DNA of 64,000 nt from CAWGJC01 sp965276665 (GTDB lineage Bacteria > Pseudomonadota > Alphaproteobacteria > Acetobacterales > Acetobacteraceae): NCBI GenBank assembly GCA_965276665.1, contig OZ255620.1, forward strand, positions 1,550,001-1,614,000, read 5' to 3'. The notes under the pieces were generated by a model. That model saw only the letters and a program-made list of their open reading frames with translations. It was not told the origin of the DNA and made no database searches. The translations under genes and the position numbers were made by a program. Position 1 is the first letter of the stretch. The number at the start of each line of letters is the position of its first letter. Below are positions 1 through 9,552 of this stretch, piece after piece.

Positions 1-266
1 GTGGTCGCTGCCACCCGGGCGACGCGGGAGAGGTCAACCCCGTCGCCCATGAGCCCGGCGAGCGCCGGCTCGGCAAGGGCATCCGCGCCGACAGCGCCCG
101 CCATCACCACTCGTGCCTCGTCCCGCGCCGCAGCACTCGCCTGATTGGCGCCCTTGCCGCCGGGCTCGAGCCGCGCCACCGGGCTCAGCCGCGTCTCGCC
201 GGGGGCGGGCAGCGCGTCCATCGGGAAGATGACGTCGAGATTGATCGAGCCGAAAGCGACGATCAC
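1..266 (-). CDS. PfkB-family sugar kinase (ribokinase-like), N-terminal part only
   Basis: The gene runs off the left edge, so only about 88 N-terminal residues are visible. They show the PfkB beginning: a hydrophobic first strand (VIVAFGSINLDVIF), then the GGKGANQA sugar-binding motif about 40 residues in. GGKGANQA is typical of ribokinase, which phosphorylates ribose at O5 in the cytoplasm. The start is a GTG that overlaps the thyX stop as GTGA, so it is probably translated from the thyX message. The substrate cannot be fixed from this fragment. Ribokinase is the closest match, but other PfkB kinases share these motifs. Confidence 0.8.
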   Translation of the reverse strand, partial: MIVAFGSINLDVIFPMDALPAPGETRLSPVARLEPGGKGANQASAAARDEARVVMAGAVGADALAEPALAGLMGDGVDLSRVARVAAT

Positions 267-1201
267 GGCGCACGTCCGAGTGCGGCGGCGAGCTCCGCCC
301 ATTCGCGCTTGGAGAGCCCGCTCTCCGCCTGCCCGACCGGATCGCCGGCGAGCATGCGCCGCACCACCGCGAACATCGGCGCGGAGAGGGTCACGGCGCC
401 CAGCCGGTAATCCTGGAAGGCGGCGAAGCTGGCCGGCACCCAGGCGCGCACGCTCTCCATCATCGCCTCGGCATAGGCGCGAATCTCGTATTGCGCGTGC
501 GCATCGGCCCGGAGCGCGAGGAAGCTCAGCAGGTTGTGCAGGTCGGTCTTCCAGTACCACTGGGTGTAGGTGTTAAGGGTGAGGTTCATCCGCGCGAGCT
601 CGCGCGCCAGGCCGCGGCGGGATTCGTCGCGTTTGGCGCCGGCGGCATCCTCGTTCAGCATCGCCGCGTAATCCTCGTAGGTCTGCTCGGCGTCGCGGCG
701 GAGCAGGCCGAGCACCCATTCCGCCTCCTCGCCGGCAAGCGGTTCGGCGCGGCCCTGCCGGTTGCTGGCGGATTGCGCGGCGAGGTGCTCGCGGGCCGGG
801 ATGTAGAACTCGCGGTCGAGGATCGAGTAGCGGGCGGAATACTCGTTCACGTTGGCGGTGCGGTGGCGGATCCACTGCCGTGCCACGAAGATCGGCAGCT
901 TCACATGGTATTTGATCTCGCACATCTCGAACGGCGTCGAATGGCGATGCCGCATCAGGTAGCGGATCAGCCCGGCATCCTCGGAGACGCGCCTGGTGCC
1001 GCGCCCGTAGGAGACGCGCGCCGCCTGCACCACGGCCGCGTCGTCGCCCATATAGTCGATCACCCGGACGAAGCCGTGATCGAGCACCGGACGCGCCGTG
1101 TAGAGCATCGCTTCCAGCGCCGGCACGGTGGCGCGGCGGGTCTCCTGGCTGGCGCCGCGCAGCGCCTCGATCGCATCCTGCTGGTCCCGGGTGAGCGGCA
1201 T
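263..1201 (-). CDS. thyX: FAD-dependent thymidylate synthase ThyX
   Basis: This enzyme makes dTMP from dUMP using methylene-tetrahydrofolate, with FAD and NADPH doing the reduction, so no dihydrofolate is formed. The protein has 312 residues, the usual size or slightly longer. The ThyX signature lies at residues 112-126 (RHRTANVNEYSARYS), with a preceding RHR at 84-86 and a YHVKLPIFVARQW stretch typical of the alphaproteobacterial form. The start is the ATG at 1201. The downstream sugar kinase overlaps its stop codon. tmRNA, sspB and fumarase lie just behind it on the other strand. The identification is firm. Confidence 0.97.
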   Translation of the reverse strand: MPLTRDQQDAIEALRGASQETRRATVPALEAMLYTARPVLDHGFVRVIDYMGDDAAVVQAARVSYGRGTRRVSEDAGLIRYLMRHRHSTPFEMCEIKYHVKLPIFVARQWIRHRTANVNEYSARYSILDREFYIPAREHLAAQSASNRQGRAEPLAGEEAEWVLGLLRRDAEQTYEDYAAMLNEDAAGAKRDESRRGLARELARMNLTLNTYTQWYWKTDLHNLLSFLALRADAHAQYEIRAYAEAMMESVRAWVPASFAAFQDYRLGAVTLSAPMFAVVRRMLAGDPVGQAESGLSKREWAELAAALGRAP

Positions 1202-1264
1202 GGTTTCCCCCTACCGCATCGCGCGGGGGATGCCTATATTGCGGCTGCCGGCTTGCCGGCTATG

Positions 1265-1530
1265 GCGATAAACGGTGCGTGGAATAAACGTTGTGGACCC
1301 GGGGGCAGTACCCGGCGCCTCCACCAGCCTCCGGGGTCGCCCGGCGGCGGATCGGGGGGCGAAACAGGCTCGACACGCGTGGTAAAGACCCATCTTTTGC
1401 TCGGCATGGTTCCGCCGTTATCGGGCCGTATGACAAGTGCCAATGACAATCATGAGGCGCTCGCTATCGCTGCGTAAGCAGTGACAAGCGCGGTTCGGGA
1501 GGGCACCGGGCAACAGAAGCCCTCCCACTC
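1265..1530 (+). ncRNA. ssrA: tmRNA, circularly permuted two-piece form
   Basis: tmRNA rescues stalled ribosomes and adds a degradation tag. The gene is permuted as in alphaproteobacteria. The acceptor piece comes first: a T-arm-like hairpin (CCGGG, loop GGCAGTA, CCCGG) ends in CCA at 1326. A short spacer follows, then the coding piece from about 1355 (GGGGGCGAAACAGGCTCGAC). Seven bases from 1355 pair with CGCCTCC before the CCA to make the acceptor stem. The tag frame runs from 1439 to 1477 and reads ANDNHEALAIAA then TAA. A helix encloses the stop codon (about 1457-1491), and a strong GC hairpin follows (1497-1504 with 1519-1526). The outer ends are estimates. Confidence 0.93.
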
Positions 1531-1679
1531 ATTTCTGCCGATCTGCGGATAACGTCGCGCGGGATTGCGCCCCGACGGGCGTCGGCCGTGCGCGTGTCCT
1601 TGCGTCGACCCGCCGCATGCTCGATTTCCAAAACGACGCGCCCGCGCTATGGGAATGGTCGTTGAGCGAGACAGGCCGC

Positions 1680-2240
1680 ATGGAAGACGAGACGGCAGCG
1701 CCAGAGAGCCTGCTGCCCTACGAGGACTGGACCGAGGCGGCGCTGCGCGAGGTGATGGCCCGCGCGCTGGCCTTCGCCGGCACCAACGGCCTGCCGGGCG
1801 AGCACCATTTCTACGTCACCTTCCGCACCGACTACCCGGGCGTCACCCTCCCGGACCGCCTGCGCGCGCAATATCCGCAAGAGATGACCATCGTGCTCCA
1901 GCACCAATTCTGGGATCTCGAGGTCGAGAATGCGGAGCGCCGGTTCAGCGTCGGCCTTTCCTTCGGCAACATCGCCTCGACGCTGGTGATCCCGTTCGAC
2001 GCGGTGACGCAGTTCGCCGACCCGTATGCGCGACTCGGCCTGCGCTTCCGCCCGGTCGAGCCGCCGGAATCCGAGCCGATCGAGCCGGAACCGGAACCGG
2101 AACCGGAACCGGAACCGGAGGCTGTAACCGACGCAGCGTCTCCGGAAAGCTCCGAAGCGACGCCTCCCGAATCCGCTCCCGAGATGCCGCAGGTCGTCAG
2201 CCTCGACGCCTTCCGTCGCCGGCCGCCGCCAAAAACCTGA
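1680..2240 (+). CDS. sspB: SspB-type ClpXP adaptor protein
   Basis: SspB binds the ssrA tag and hands tagged proteins to ClpXP. The protein has a folded domain of about 110 residues typical of alpha-type SspB (LPYEDWTEAALREVMARAL at the start, then FYVTFRT and PGVTLP). A flexible Glu-Pro/acidic linker follows, and then a C-terminal VSLDAFRRR segment like the ClpX-binding tail of the family. ATG 1680 is preferred over an in-frame ATG at 1617 because family members begin a few residues before the LPYE motif. It lies directly downstream of ssrA, which makes the tag it recognises, and upstream of fumarase. Confidence 0.93.
   Translation: MEDETAAPESLLPYEDWTEAALREVMARALAFAGTNGLPGEHHFYVTFRTDYPGVTLPDRLRAQYPQEMTIVLQHQFWDLEVENAERRFSVGLSFGNIASTLVIPFDAVTQFADPYARLGLRFRPVEPPESEPIEPEPEPEPEPEPEAVTDAASPESSEATPPESAPEMPQVVSLDAFRRRPPPKT
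2085..2120 (+). repeat. Hexanucleotide repeat (CCGGAA) inside sspB
   Basis: Five perfect copies of CCGGAA (2085-2114) are followed by one CCGGAG. They encode Pro-Glu repeats in the linker between the tag-binding domain and the ClpX-binding tail of SspB. Because the unit is six bases, slippage would lengthen or shorten the tether without breaking the frame. Confidence 0.9.
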
Positions 2241-2279
2241 TCGCGCCCCCCTGATCGTGCCCACCGAGGACCGCTTCGC

Positions 2280-3926
2280 ATGAACGCTTCCGCTCCCCGA
2301 CCCTCCGGCTTCCATTATAGCCCGATGTTTCCGCTCGGCCATGACGGCCGGGAATGGAAGCGTCTGGAGATCCCCGGCGTCTCCCGCTTTCAATGCGACG
2401 GGCGGAGCATGCTCCGGGTCGAGCCCGAGGCGCTGAGCGAGCTTGCCTTCCAGGCGTTCCATGACGTCTCCCACCTGCTTCGCCCGGGCCATCTGCGTCA
2501 GCTCCGCGCGATCCTCGACGATCCGGAAGCTTCCGAGAACGACCGCTTCGTCGCGCTCGACCTGCTGAAGAACGCCAATATCGCCGCCGGCGGCGTCCTG
2601 CCGATGTGCCAGGACACCGGCACCGCGATCGTCTTCGGCAAGAAAGGCCAGCGTGTCTGGGTCGCCGGCGACGAGGAGGAGGCGCTCTCCTGGGGCGTGC
2701 ACCGCACCTACACGGAGACCAATCTCCGCTACTCGCAGATGGCGCCGCTCGGCATGTTCGAGGAGGTGAACACCGGCAACAACCTGCCGGTGCAGTTCGA
2801 CATCATGGCCGCGCCCGGCGAGGACCATGCCGACGAGATGCATCTGATGTTCGTCGCCAAGGGCGGCGGGTCGGCGAATAAGAGCTTCCTGTTCCAGGGC
2901 ACGCCCGCCCTGCTCTCGCCGGCCAAGCTGATGGCGTTCCTGGCGGAGAAGGTCCGCACGCTCGGCACCTCCGCCTGCCCGCCCTACCACCTCGCGATCG
3001 TCATCGGCGGCACCAGCGCCGAGCTCACGATGAAGACGGTGAAGCTCGCCTCGACACGCTGGCTCGACACGCTGCCGACCACCGGCAGCCGGGCCGGCCA
3101 TGCGATCCGCGATACCGGGCTCGAGCAGGAGGTGCTGGCGCTCACCCGCGACATGGGCATCGGCGCGCAATTCGGCGGCAAGTATTTCTGCCACGACGTG
3201 CGGGTGATCCGCCTGCCGCGGCACGGCGCCAGCCTGCCGATCGGGATCGGCGTGTCGTGCAGCGCCGACCGGCAGGTTCTCGCCAAGATCACCCCGGACG
3301 GCGTGTTCCTCGAGCGGCTCGAAGCAGATCCCGCGCAGTATCTGCCGGAAGCGGCGGCCGAGGCGCTCCCCGGCACCGTCGTCGCCGTCGATCTCGATCG
3401 CCCGATGACGGAGATCCGCCGCCAGCTCTCGCAATATCCGGTCAAGACACGTCTGGCGCTCACCGGCACCATCGTCGTCGCCCGCGACATCGCGCATGCC
3501 AAGCTGCAGGCGCGACTCGATGCCGGCGAGGGATTGCCGGACTACATCAAGGATCATCCGGTCTATTACGCGGGCCCTGCGAAGACGCCGGAGGGCTACG
3601 CCACGGGCAGTTTCGGCCCGACGACGGCCGGGCGCATGGACAGCTATGTCGCGGCGTTCCAGAAGGCCGGCGGCTCGCTCGTCATGCTCGCCAAGGGCAA
3701 CCGGTCGAGAGCGGTGCGCGACGCCTGCGAGACCTATGGCGGGTTCTATCTCGGCAGCGTGGGGGGCCCGGCCGCCCGGCTGGCGCAGGACTGCATCCGC
3801 AAGGTCGAGGTGCTGGAATATCCGGAGCTCGGGATGGAGGCGGTATGGCGCATCCAGGTCGAGGATTTCCCCGCCTTCATCGTCACCGACGATAAGGGAA
3901 ACGATTTCTACGACGGGCTTACCTGA
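2280..3926 (+). CDS. Fumarate hydratase, class I (iron-sulfur)
   Basis: This cytosolic TCA-cycle enzyme interconverts fumarate and L-malate using a [4Fe-4S] cluster. The 548-residue length matches the single-chain, FumA-like class I family. Three cysteines in the expected contexts are the probable cluster ligands: Cys110 (PMCQDTGTA), Cys233 (TSACPPYH) and Cys327 (GVSCSADRQ). The C-terminal beta-domain motifs KGNRS and SVGGPAA are present. The start is the ATG at 2280, 39 bases after sspB. The stop overlaps the ATG of the VOC gene (TGATG). The sspB-fumarase pairing is seen in other alphaproteobacteria (recalled, not checked). Confidence 0.96.
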   Translation: MNASAPRPSGFHYSPMFPLGHDGREWKRLEIPGVSRFQCDGRSMLRVEPEALSELAFQAFHDVSHLLRPGHLRQLRAILDDPEASENDRFVALDLLKNANIAAGGVLPMCQDTGTAIVFGKKGQRVWVAGDEEEALSWGVHRTYTETNLRYSQMAPLGMFEEVNTGNNLPVQFDIMAAPGEDHADEMHLMFVAKGGGSANKSFLFQGTPALLSPAKLMAFLAEKVRTLGTSACPPYHLAIVIGGTSAELTMKTVKLASTRWLDTLPTTGSRAGHAIRDTGLEQEVLALTRDMGIGAQFGGKYFCHDVRVIRLPRHGASLPIGIGVSCSADRQVLAKITPDGVFLERLEADPAQYLPEAAAEALPGTVVAVDLDRPMTEIRRQLSQYPVKTRLALTGTIVVARDIAHAKLQARLDAGEGLPDYIKDHPVYYAGPAKTPEGYATGSFGPTTAGRMDSYVAAFQKAGGSLVMLAKGNRSRAVRDACETYGGFYLGSVGGPAARLAQDCIRKVEVLEYPELGMEAVWRIQVEDFPAFIVTDDKGNDFYDGLT

Positions 3927-4327
3927 TGCGTTTCACCGTCGATCGGATCGACCACATCGTTCTCAACTGCCGCGACGTCGACATCACCGCATCCTGGTAC
4001 CAGCGCGTGCTCGGCATGGAGCGCGAGGAATTCGGCGAGGAGCGCCGCACCGCGCTCAAATTCGGCGGCCAGAAGATCAATCTGCGGCCCGAGACGGCCG
4101 ACACGAGATCCTGGATCGCGGCGCGCGAGACCAATGCGGGCGCAGGCGATCTCTGCTTCATCACCACCGTCGGCTGGGACGAGGTGGCGGCGCATCTGCA
4201 TGATTGCCGGGTGATGATCGAGCTCGGCCCGGTCGCCCGCACCGGCGCGCTCGGGCCGATGAAATCGATCTATTGCCGCGACCCCGACGGCAACCTCGTC
4301 GAGATCGCCTCCTACTACGCGCAATGA
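3926..4327 (+). CDS. VOC-family protein (glyoxalase/bleomycin-resistance fold)
   Basis: A 133-residue single-domain protein of the vicinal-oxygen-chelate superfamily. It starts with RIDHIVLNCRDVDITASWYQRVLGM and ends with RDPDGNLVEIASYY, the usual first and last betaalphabeta motifs. The His near the start and the Glu in NLVEI are the expected metal ligands. It may be a lyase, dioxygenase or sequestering protein. The sequence does not decide the substrate. It is coupled at both ends: its ATG overlaps the fumarase stop, and its own stop overlaps the next start. Confidence 0.9.
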   Translation: MRFTVDRIDHIVLNCRDVDITASWYQRVLGMEREEFGEERRTALKFGGQKINLRPETADTRSWIAARETNAGAGDLCFITTVGWDEVAAHLHDCRVMIELGPVARTGALGPMKSIYCRDPDGNLVEIASYYAQ

Positions 4328-4899
4328 TGCCGGGCGTGTCGGGCGCGCGCGCCGTTGGCCTGCTCGCCTTTGCCGCCTATCTCGCCTCAATTCCGCTCGC
4401 CAACTGGATGATCGGGCATGTCGGGTATTGCCCGGCCGGCTCGCCAGGCGCGCCCTGCGTGCTCCCGGTGGCGCCGTTACCGGGCGGCGGCGCGCTGCTG
4501 GCGCCCTCGGGCGTGCTGATGGCGGGGATCGCCCTCGTGCTGCGGGATGTGATCCAGCGGCTGGCCGGAATCGGTGCCGGGCTCGGCGCGGTGTTCCTGG
4601 GAGCGGCGCTGTCAGCGCTGGTGGCGCCGGCCTCCCTCGTTCTCGCCTCGGGCGCCGGGTTCCTGCTGAGCGAGCTGGCCGATTTCGCGGTCTACACCCC
4701 GTTGCAGCGGCGTGGCCTGACGCGCGCGGTCTTCGTCTCGGCCGCGGTCGGGCTGGTGCTCGATTCGGTGGTGTTCCTCGGCCTTGCCTTCGGCAGCCTC
4801 GCCTTCCTGCCGGGCCAGGTCGTGGGCAAGCTCTGGGCCGTGCTCGCCAGCCTGCCGCTGATCCACCTGCTGCGGCGGGTGGCGCCATCGCCGGCCTGA
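4324..4899 (+). CDS. VUT-family transporter, probable queuosine-precursor importer
   Basis: A hydrophobic protein of about 191 residues with roughly six membrane segments. It carries the VLRDVIQRLAG loop and the SELADFAVY motif typical of the VUT_1/YhhQ family. E. coli YhhQ (221 residues) imports preQ0/preQ1; this protein is shorter. Two adjacent ATGs (4324, 4327) overlap the VOC stop. queA begins 11 bases downstream, followed by tgt, queF and queG. This makes import of a 7-deazaguanine precursor the best-supported role, by context rather than by direct residue evidence. Confidence 0.88.
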   Translation: MMPGVSGARAVGLLAFAAYLASIPLANWMIGHVGYCPAGSPGAPCVLPVAPLPGGGALLAPSGVLMAGIALVLRDVIQRLAGIGAGLGAVFLGAALSALVAPASLVLASGAGFLLSELADFAVYTPLQRRGLTRAVFVSAAVGLVLDSVVFLGLAFGSLAFLPGQVVGKLWAVLASLPLIHLLRRVAPSPA

Positions 4900-4910
4900 G
4901 AGACGCGGGC

Positions 4911-5939
4911 ATGCGTCTCGCCGATTTCGATTTCGACCTGCCGCCGGAGCGCATCGCGCAGCATCCCGCGCGGCCGCGCGACGCCGCGCGCCTGCTCGCG
5001 GTGGGCGCGGCGCTGCGCGATCTGACGATGCGCGACCTGCCGGGTCTGCTGCGCCCCGGCGACCTGATCGTCGCCAATGACACGCGGGTGATCCCCGCGC
5101 AGCTCGCGGCGCGGCGCGGCGCGGCGCGCATCGGCATCACGCTCGACCAGCCCCGCCCCGACGGCACCTGGCACGCGCTGGCCCGCAACGCGCGCCGGCT
5201 CGCGTCCGGGGACCGGCTCGATTTTCCGGGCGGCCTCACCGCCATCGTGCTGGCGCGGCACGAGGATGGCGGGGTCGATCTCCGCTTCGACCGCGCCGGC
5301 GCCGCGTTCGGCCCGGCGCTGGCGGCGGCCGGTGCGCTCGCGCTGCCGCCCTATATCGATCGCCCGTCCGGCCCCACCGAGGCCGACCGGCAGGATTACC
5401 AGACCGTGTTCGCCCGCGAGGAAGGCGCCGTCGCCGCGCCGACGGCGGGGCTGCATTTCACTCCGTCCCTGCTCTCCGCACTGGCGGAAGCCGGCATCGG
5501 GCAGGCGGCGATCACGCTGCATGTCGGCGCCGGCACCTTCCTGCCGGTCCGCACCGAGGACGTCACCGCGCATCGCATGCATGCCGAGCGCGGGGCGATT
5601 TCCGCCGAGACGGCCGCCGCGATCGCCAGGACGCGGGAGGCGGGCGGCCGGGTGGTCGCGATCGGCACCACCTCGCTCCGCCTGCTCGAATCGGCGGCCG
5701 ATGCGGACGGCAGGCTCCGCCCGTTCTCCGGCAGCACCGATCTTTTCATCCTGCCCGGATTCCGCTTCCGGGTGGCCGATCTGCTGCTGACGAATTTCCA
5801 CCTGCCGCGCTCGACGCTGTTCATGCTGGTCTCGGCCTTCGCCGGGCGCGAGCGGATGCGCACCGCCTACGCCCACGCGATCGCCGCCGGCTACCGCTTT
5901 TTCTCCTATGGCGACGCGAGCCTGCTGGAGCGGGCGTGA
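4911..5939 (+). CDS. queA: S-adenosylmethionine:tRNA ribosyltransferase-isomerase QueA
   Basis: QueA transfers and isomerises the ribosyl moiety of SAM onto preQ1 in tRNA, giving epoxyqueuosine. The 342-residue protein starts MRLADFDFDLPPERIAQ, the standard family opening, and contains LIVANDTRVIPA, AAPTAGLHFT, LHVGAGTF and LLLTNFHLPRSTLFMLV. All are diagnostic QueA blocks. The ATG at 4911 matches the family start. The stop overlaps the GTG start of tgt, the enzyme for the preceding step, so the two are translationally coupled. Confidence 0.97.
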   Translation: MRLADFDFDLPPERIAQHPARPRDAARLLAVGAALRDLTMRDLPGLLRPGDLIVANDTRVIPAQLAARRGAARIGITLDQPRPDGTWHALARNARRLASGDRLDFPGGLTAIVLARHEDGGVDLRFDRAGAAFGPALAAAGALALPPYIDRPSGPTEADRQDYQTVFAREEGAVAAPTAGLHFTPSLLSALAEAGIGQAAITLHVGAGTFLPVRTEDVTAHRMHAERGAISAETAAAIARTREAGGRVVAIGTTSLRLLESAADADGRLRPFSGSTDLFILPGFRFRVADLLLTNFHLPRSTLFMLVSAFAGRERMRTAYAHAIAAGYRFFSYGDASLLERA

Positions 5940-7042
5940 GCGTTTCCTGGCGGCAGGCGGGCGCGGATGGCGCCGCGCGGGCCGGGGTGCTGGCGACGGC
6001 GCATGGCGAGGTCGAGACGCCCGCCTTCATGCCGGTCGGCACCGCGGCGACCGTCAAGGCGATGACCGCGGATGCGGTGCGCGCGACCGGGGCGAAGATC
6101 GTGCTCGGCAACACCTATCATCTGATGCTCCGTCCCGGCGCCGAACGCGTCGCCGCCCTCGGCGGCCTGCACCGGATGATGGACTGGCCGGGGCCGATCC
6201 TCACCGATTCCGGCGGCTTCCAGCTGATGTCGTTGGCGACGCTCCGCCGCATCGACGAGGAGGGCGCCACCTTCCGCTCCCATGTGGACGGCACCGCCCA
6301 TCGGCTGACGCCGGAGCGCGCGGTCGCGATCCAGCATCTGCTCGACGCCACCATCACCATGGTGCTCGACGAGTGCACCGCGTTTCCGGCCACCGAGGCG
6401 GAGGCCGCCGCCTCGATGCGCCGTTCGATGCGCTGGGCCGCCCGGTCGCGCGCCGCTTTCGCCGAGCGCCCCGGCTACGCGCTGTTCGGCATCGTGCAGG
6501 GCGGCGTGCATCCGGCGCTGCGGACGGAATCCGCCGCCGCGCTGACCGCGATCGGTTTCGACGGCTACGCGGTGGGCGGCCTCGCCGTCGGCGAGGGGCA
6601 GGCGGCGATGTTCGCCGTGCTCGAGGCGACGGTGCCCTGCCTGCCGGCCGACCGGCCGCATTATCTGATGGGGGCCGGGACGCCGGAGGATATCCTGGGC
6701 GCTGTCGCCCGCGGGATCGACATGTTCGACTGCGTGATGCCGACCCGCGCCGGCCGCACCGGGCGCGCCTACACGTCGCGCGGGGTGCTGAACCTGCGCA
6801 ACGCCCGCCATGCCGATGCGCCCGGACCGCTCGACCCCGACTGCACCTGCCCGGCCTGCACGCGCCACCCGGCCGCCTACCTGCACCATCTGTTCCGGAC
6901 CGGCGAGATGCTCGGGCCGATTTTGTTGACCTGGCACAACATCCATTATTATCAGGCGCTCATGCAGGGGCTGCGGCGCGCCATCCTGGAACGCCGCCTT
7001 GCGGCGCACGCGGAAGCGCTCCGCGCCGGCTGGCAGGGCTGA
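5936..7042 (+). CDS. tgt: tRNA-guanine transglycosylase Tgt
   Basis: Tgt swaps the wobble guanine of GUN-anticodon tRNAs for preQ1. The 368-residue protein has the TIM-barrel family motifs. LTDSGGFQ contains the substrate-binding Asp91. Asp265 in MFDCVMPTR is the expected nucleophile. The zinc site uses Cys303, Cys305 and Cys308 plus a His in the following helix. Translation starts at a GTG overlapping the queA stop (GTGA). Its pairing with queA, queF and queG places it in the bacterial queuosine pathway rather than archaeosine. Confidence 0.97.
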   Translation: MSVSWRQAGADGAARAGVLATAHGEVETPAFMPVGTAATVKAMTADAVRATGAKIVLGNTYHLMLRPGAERVAALGGLHRMMDWPGPILTDSGGFQLMSLATLRRIDEEGATFRSHVDGTAHRLTPERAVAIQHLLDATITMVLDECTAFPATEAEAAASMRRSMRWAARSRAAFAERPGYALFGIVQGGVHPALRTESAAALTAIGFDGYAVGGLAVGEGQAAMFAVLEATVPCLPADRPHYLMGAGTPEDILGAVARGIDMFDCVMPTRAGRTGRAYTSRGVLNLRNARHADAPGPLDPDCTCPACTRHPAAYLHHLFRTGEMLGPILLTWHNIHYYQALMQGLRRAILERRLAAHAEALRAGWQG

Positions 7043-7062
7043 GCGCCCGGGAGACGCAGCGC

Positions 7063-8076
7063 ATGCCGCATGACGGACACCATCAAGACGGGCACCAGCA
7101 AGACGGGCACGATCATCCCGTCCAAAATCTTGGCGCCCACGAGCATCATGAGCATGGGGGTCATGATCATCATGGCCAGGGCCATGCGCACGCGCATGGC
7201 CCTGCCAGCTACGACCGCGCCTTTGCGATCGGCGTCTCGCTCAACCTGGCGCTCGTCGCCGGCGAGGTTGGGTTCGGTCTCGCCGCCGGCTCGCTCGCGC
7301 TGGTCGCCGATGCCGGACACAATCTGGGCGACGTGCTCGGCCTCGTCCTCGCCTGGGTCGCGGCGATGCTGTCTCGCCGGCCGCCCACCGGCCGGCGCAC
7401 CTATGGCTACGGCCGCGGCTCCATCCTCGCGGCGCTGACCAACGCGGCGGTGCTGCTGATCGGGGTCGGCGCGATCGTGCTCGAGGCGGTGCGCCGCCTG
7501 TTCGCCCCCGCCCAGGTGCACGGGCTCACCGTGATGTGGGTCGCGATCGCCGCCATCCTCGTCAACGGCTTCACCGCCTGGCTGTTCATGTCCGGCCGCA
7601 AGGGCGACGTGAACATCCGGGGCGCCTTCCTGCACATGGCGAGCGACGCGCTCGTCTCGCTGGCCGTCGTGGTCGCGGCGCTGGTGATCCGCTTCACCGG
7701 CTGGGACTGGCTCGACCCGCTGATGAGCCTGTTGATCGCCGCGATCATCGTCGCCGGCACCTGGAGCCTGCTGCGTGAATCGCTCGACCTCGCGATGGAT
7801 GCGGTGCCGGACCGGGTGGACCGCGCGGCGGTGGAGCGCTACCTCGGCGCGCTGCCTGGCGTGGCCGAAGTGCACGACCTGCATATCTGGAGCTTGAGCA
7901 CGACCGAGATCGCGCTGACCGCGCATCTCGTGCATCCCGGCGGCCTCGACGACGCCATGCTGCAGGCGACCTGCCGGGCGATGCGCGAGCAGTTCGGCAT
8001 CGGGCACGCGACCTTCCAGATCGAGCAGGGCGACCCCGCCTTCCCTTGCGCACTCGCCGCCGCCGAGACCATCTGA
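7063..8076 (+). CDS. Cation diffusion facilitator (Zn/Co/Cd exporter type)
   Basis: A 337-residue CDF antiporter of the inner membrane. The first 46 residues are extremely His/Asp-rich, as in CzcD/ZitB zinc exporters. Membrane helices follow, carrying the metal-site motifs H86-x3-D90 (AGHNLGD) and HMASD, and then the cytosolic ferredoxin-like domain (VAEVHDLHIWSLS). The start at ATG 7063 has a GGGAG ribosome site 20 bases after tgt, and queF begins 5 bases after its stop. It therefore sits inside the queuosine operon. Whether it serves Zn-dependent Tgt or is a passenger is unknown. Confidence 0.94.
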   Translation: MPHDGHHQDGHQQDGHDHPVQNLGAHEHHEHGGHDHHGQGHAHAHGPASYDRAFAIGVSLNLALVAGEVGFGLAAGSLALVADAGHNLGDVLGLVLAWVAAMLSRRPPTGRRTYGYGRGSILAALTNAAVLLIGVGAIVLEAVRRLFAPAQVHGLTVMWVAIAAILVNGFTAWLFMSGRKGDVNIRGAFLHMASDALVSLAVVVAALVIRFTGWDWLDPLMSLLIAAIIVAGTWSLLRESLDLAMDAVPDRVDRAAVERYLGALPGVAEVHDLHIWSLSTTEIALTAHLVHPGGLDDAMLQATCRAMREQFGIGHATFQIEQGDPAFPCALAAAETI

Positions 8077-8081
8077 CGCCG

Positions 8082-8514
8082 ATGGAACTGACCCAGCTCG
8101 GCCGCCCCACACCGCTCCCCGCCTCGCCCGAGGCGGCGGTGCTGGACCGCATCCCCGCGCCCGAGCCGGATCTGAGCTATCTCGTGCGCTTCACCGCCCC
8201 CGAATTCACCTGCCTCTGCCCGGTCACCGGCCAGCCGGATTTCGCCCATCTCGTGCTCGACTACGTGCCCGGCGAATGGCTGGTCGAGAGCAAATCCCTG
8301 AAGAATTATCTCGGCAGCTTCCGCAACCATGGCGGGTTCCACGAAGCGACGACGCTCGCGATCGGCCGCCGCCTGGTCGAGACGCTGGCGCCGCGCTGGC
8401 TGCGCATCGGCGGCTATTGGTATCCGCGCGGCGGCATGCCGATCGACGTGTTCTGGCAGACCGGCGCGCCGCCCGCCGGCCTGTGGCTGCCCTCGCAGAA
8501 GGTGCCGCCCTACC

Positions 8515-8528
<14 letters not shown>
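8082..8528 (+). CDS. queF: NADPH-dependent 7-cyano-7-deazaguanine reductase QueF (short type)
   Basis: QueF reduces the nitrile of preQ0 to the amine preQ1 with two NADPH. The 148-residue length fits the unimodular (Bacillus-type) enzyme. Cys46 in FTCLCPVTGQPDF is the nucleophile that forms the thioimide, with Asp53 nearby. The QueF motif lies at residues 69-74 (ESKSLK), with a downstream RNHGGFHE. The start is ATG 8082, five bases after the CDF stop. The last 14 bases overlap queG. Its presence shows that the pathway here goes through preQ0. Confidence 0.97.

Positions 8529-9535
<1,007 letters not shown>

Positions 9536-9552
<17 letters not shown>

Noticed and set aside
1327..1354. The spacer between tmRNA pieces as an intron-like insertion
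   Set aside because: A short removed spacer is the normal feature of permuted alphaproteobacterial tmRNA genes.
1647..3557. A 636-codon minus-strand frame over sspB and fumarase
   Set aside because: Same antisense effect; both plus-strand genes have clear family motifs.
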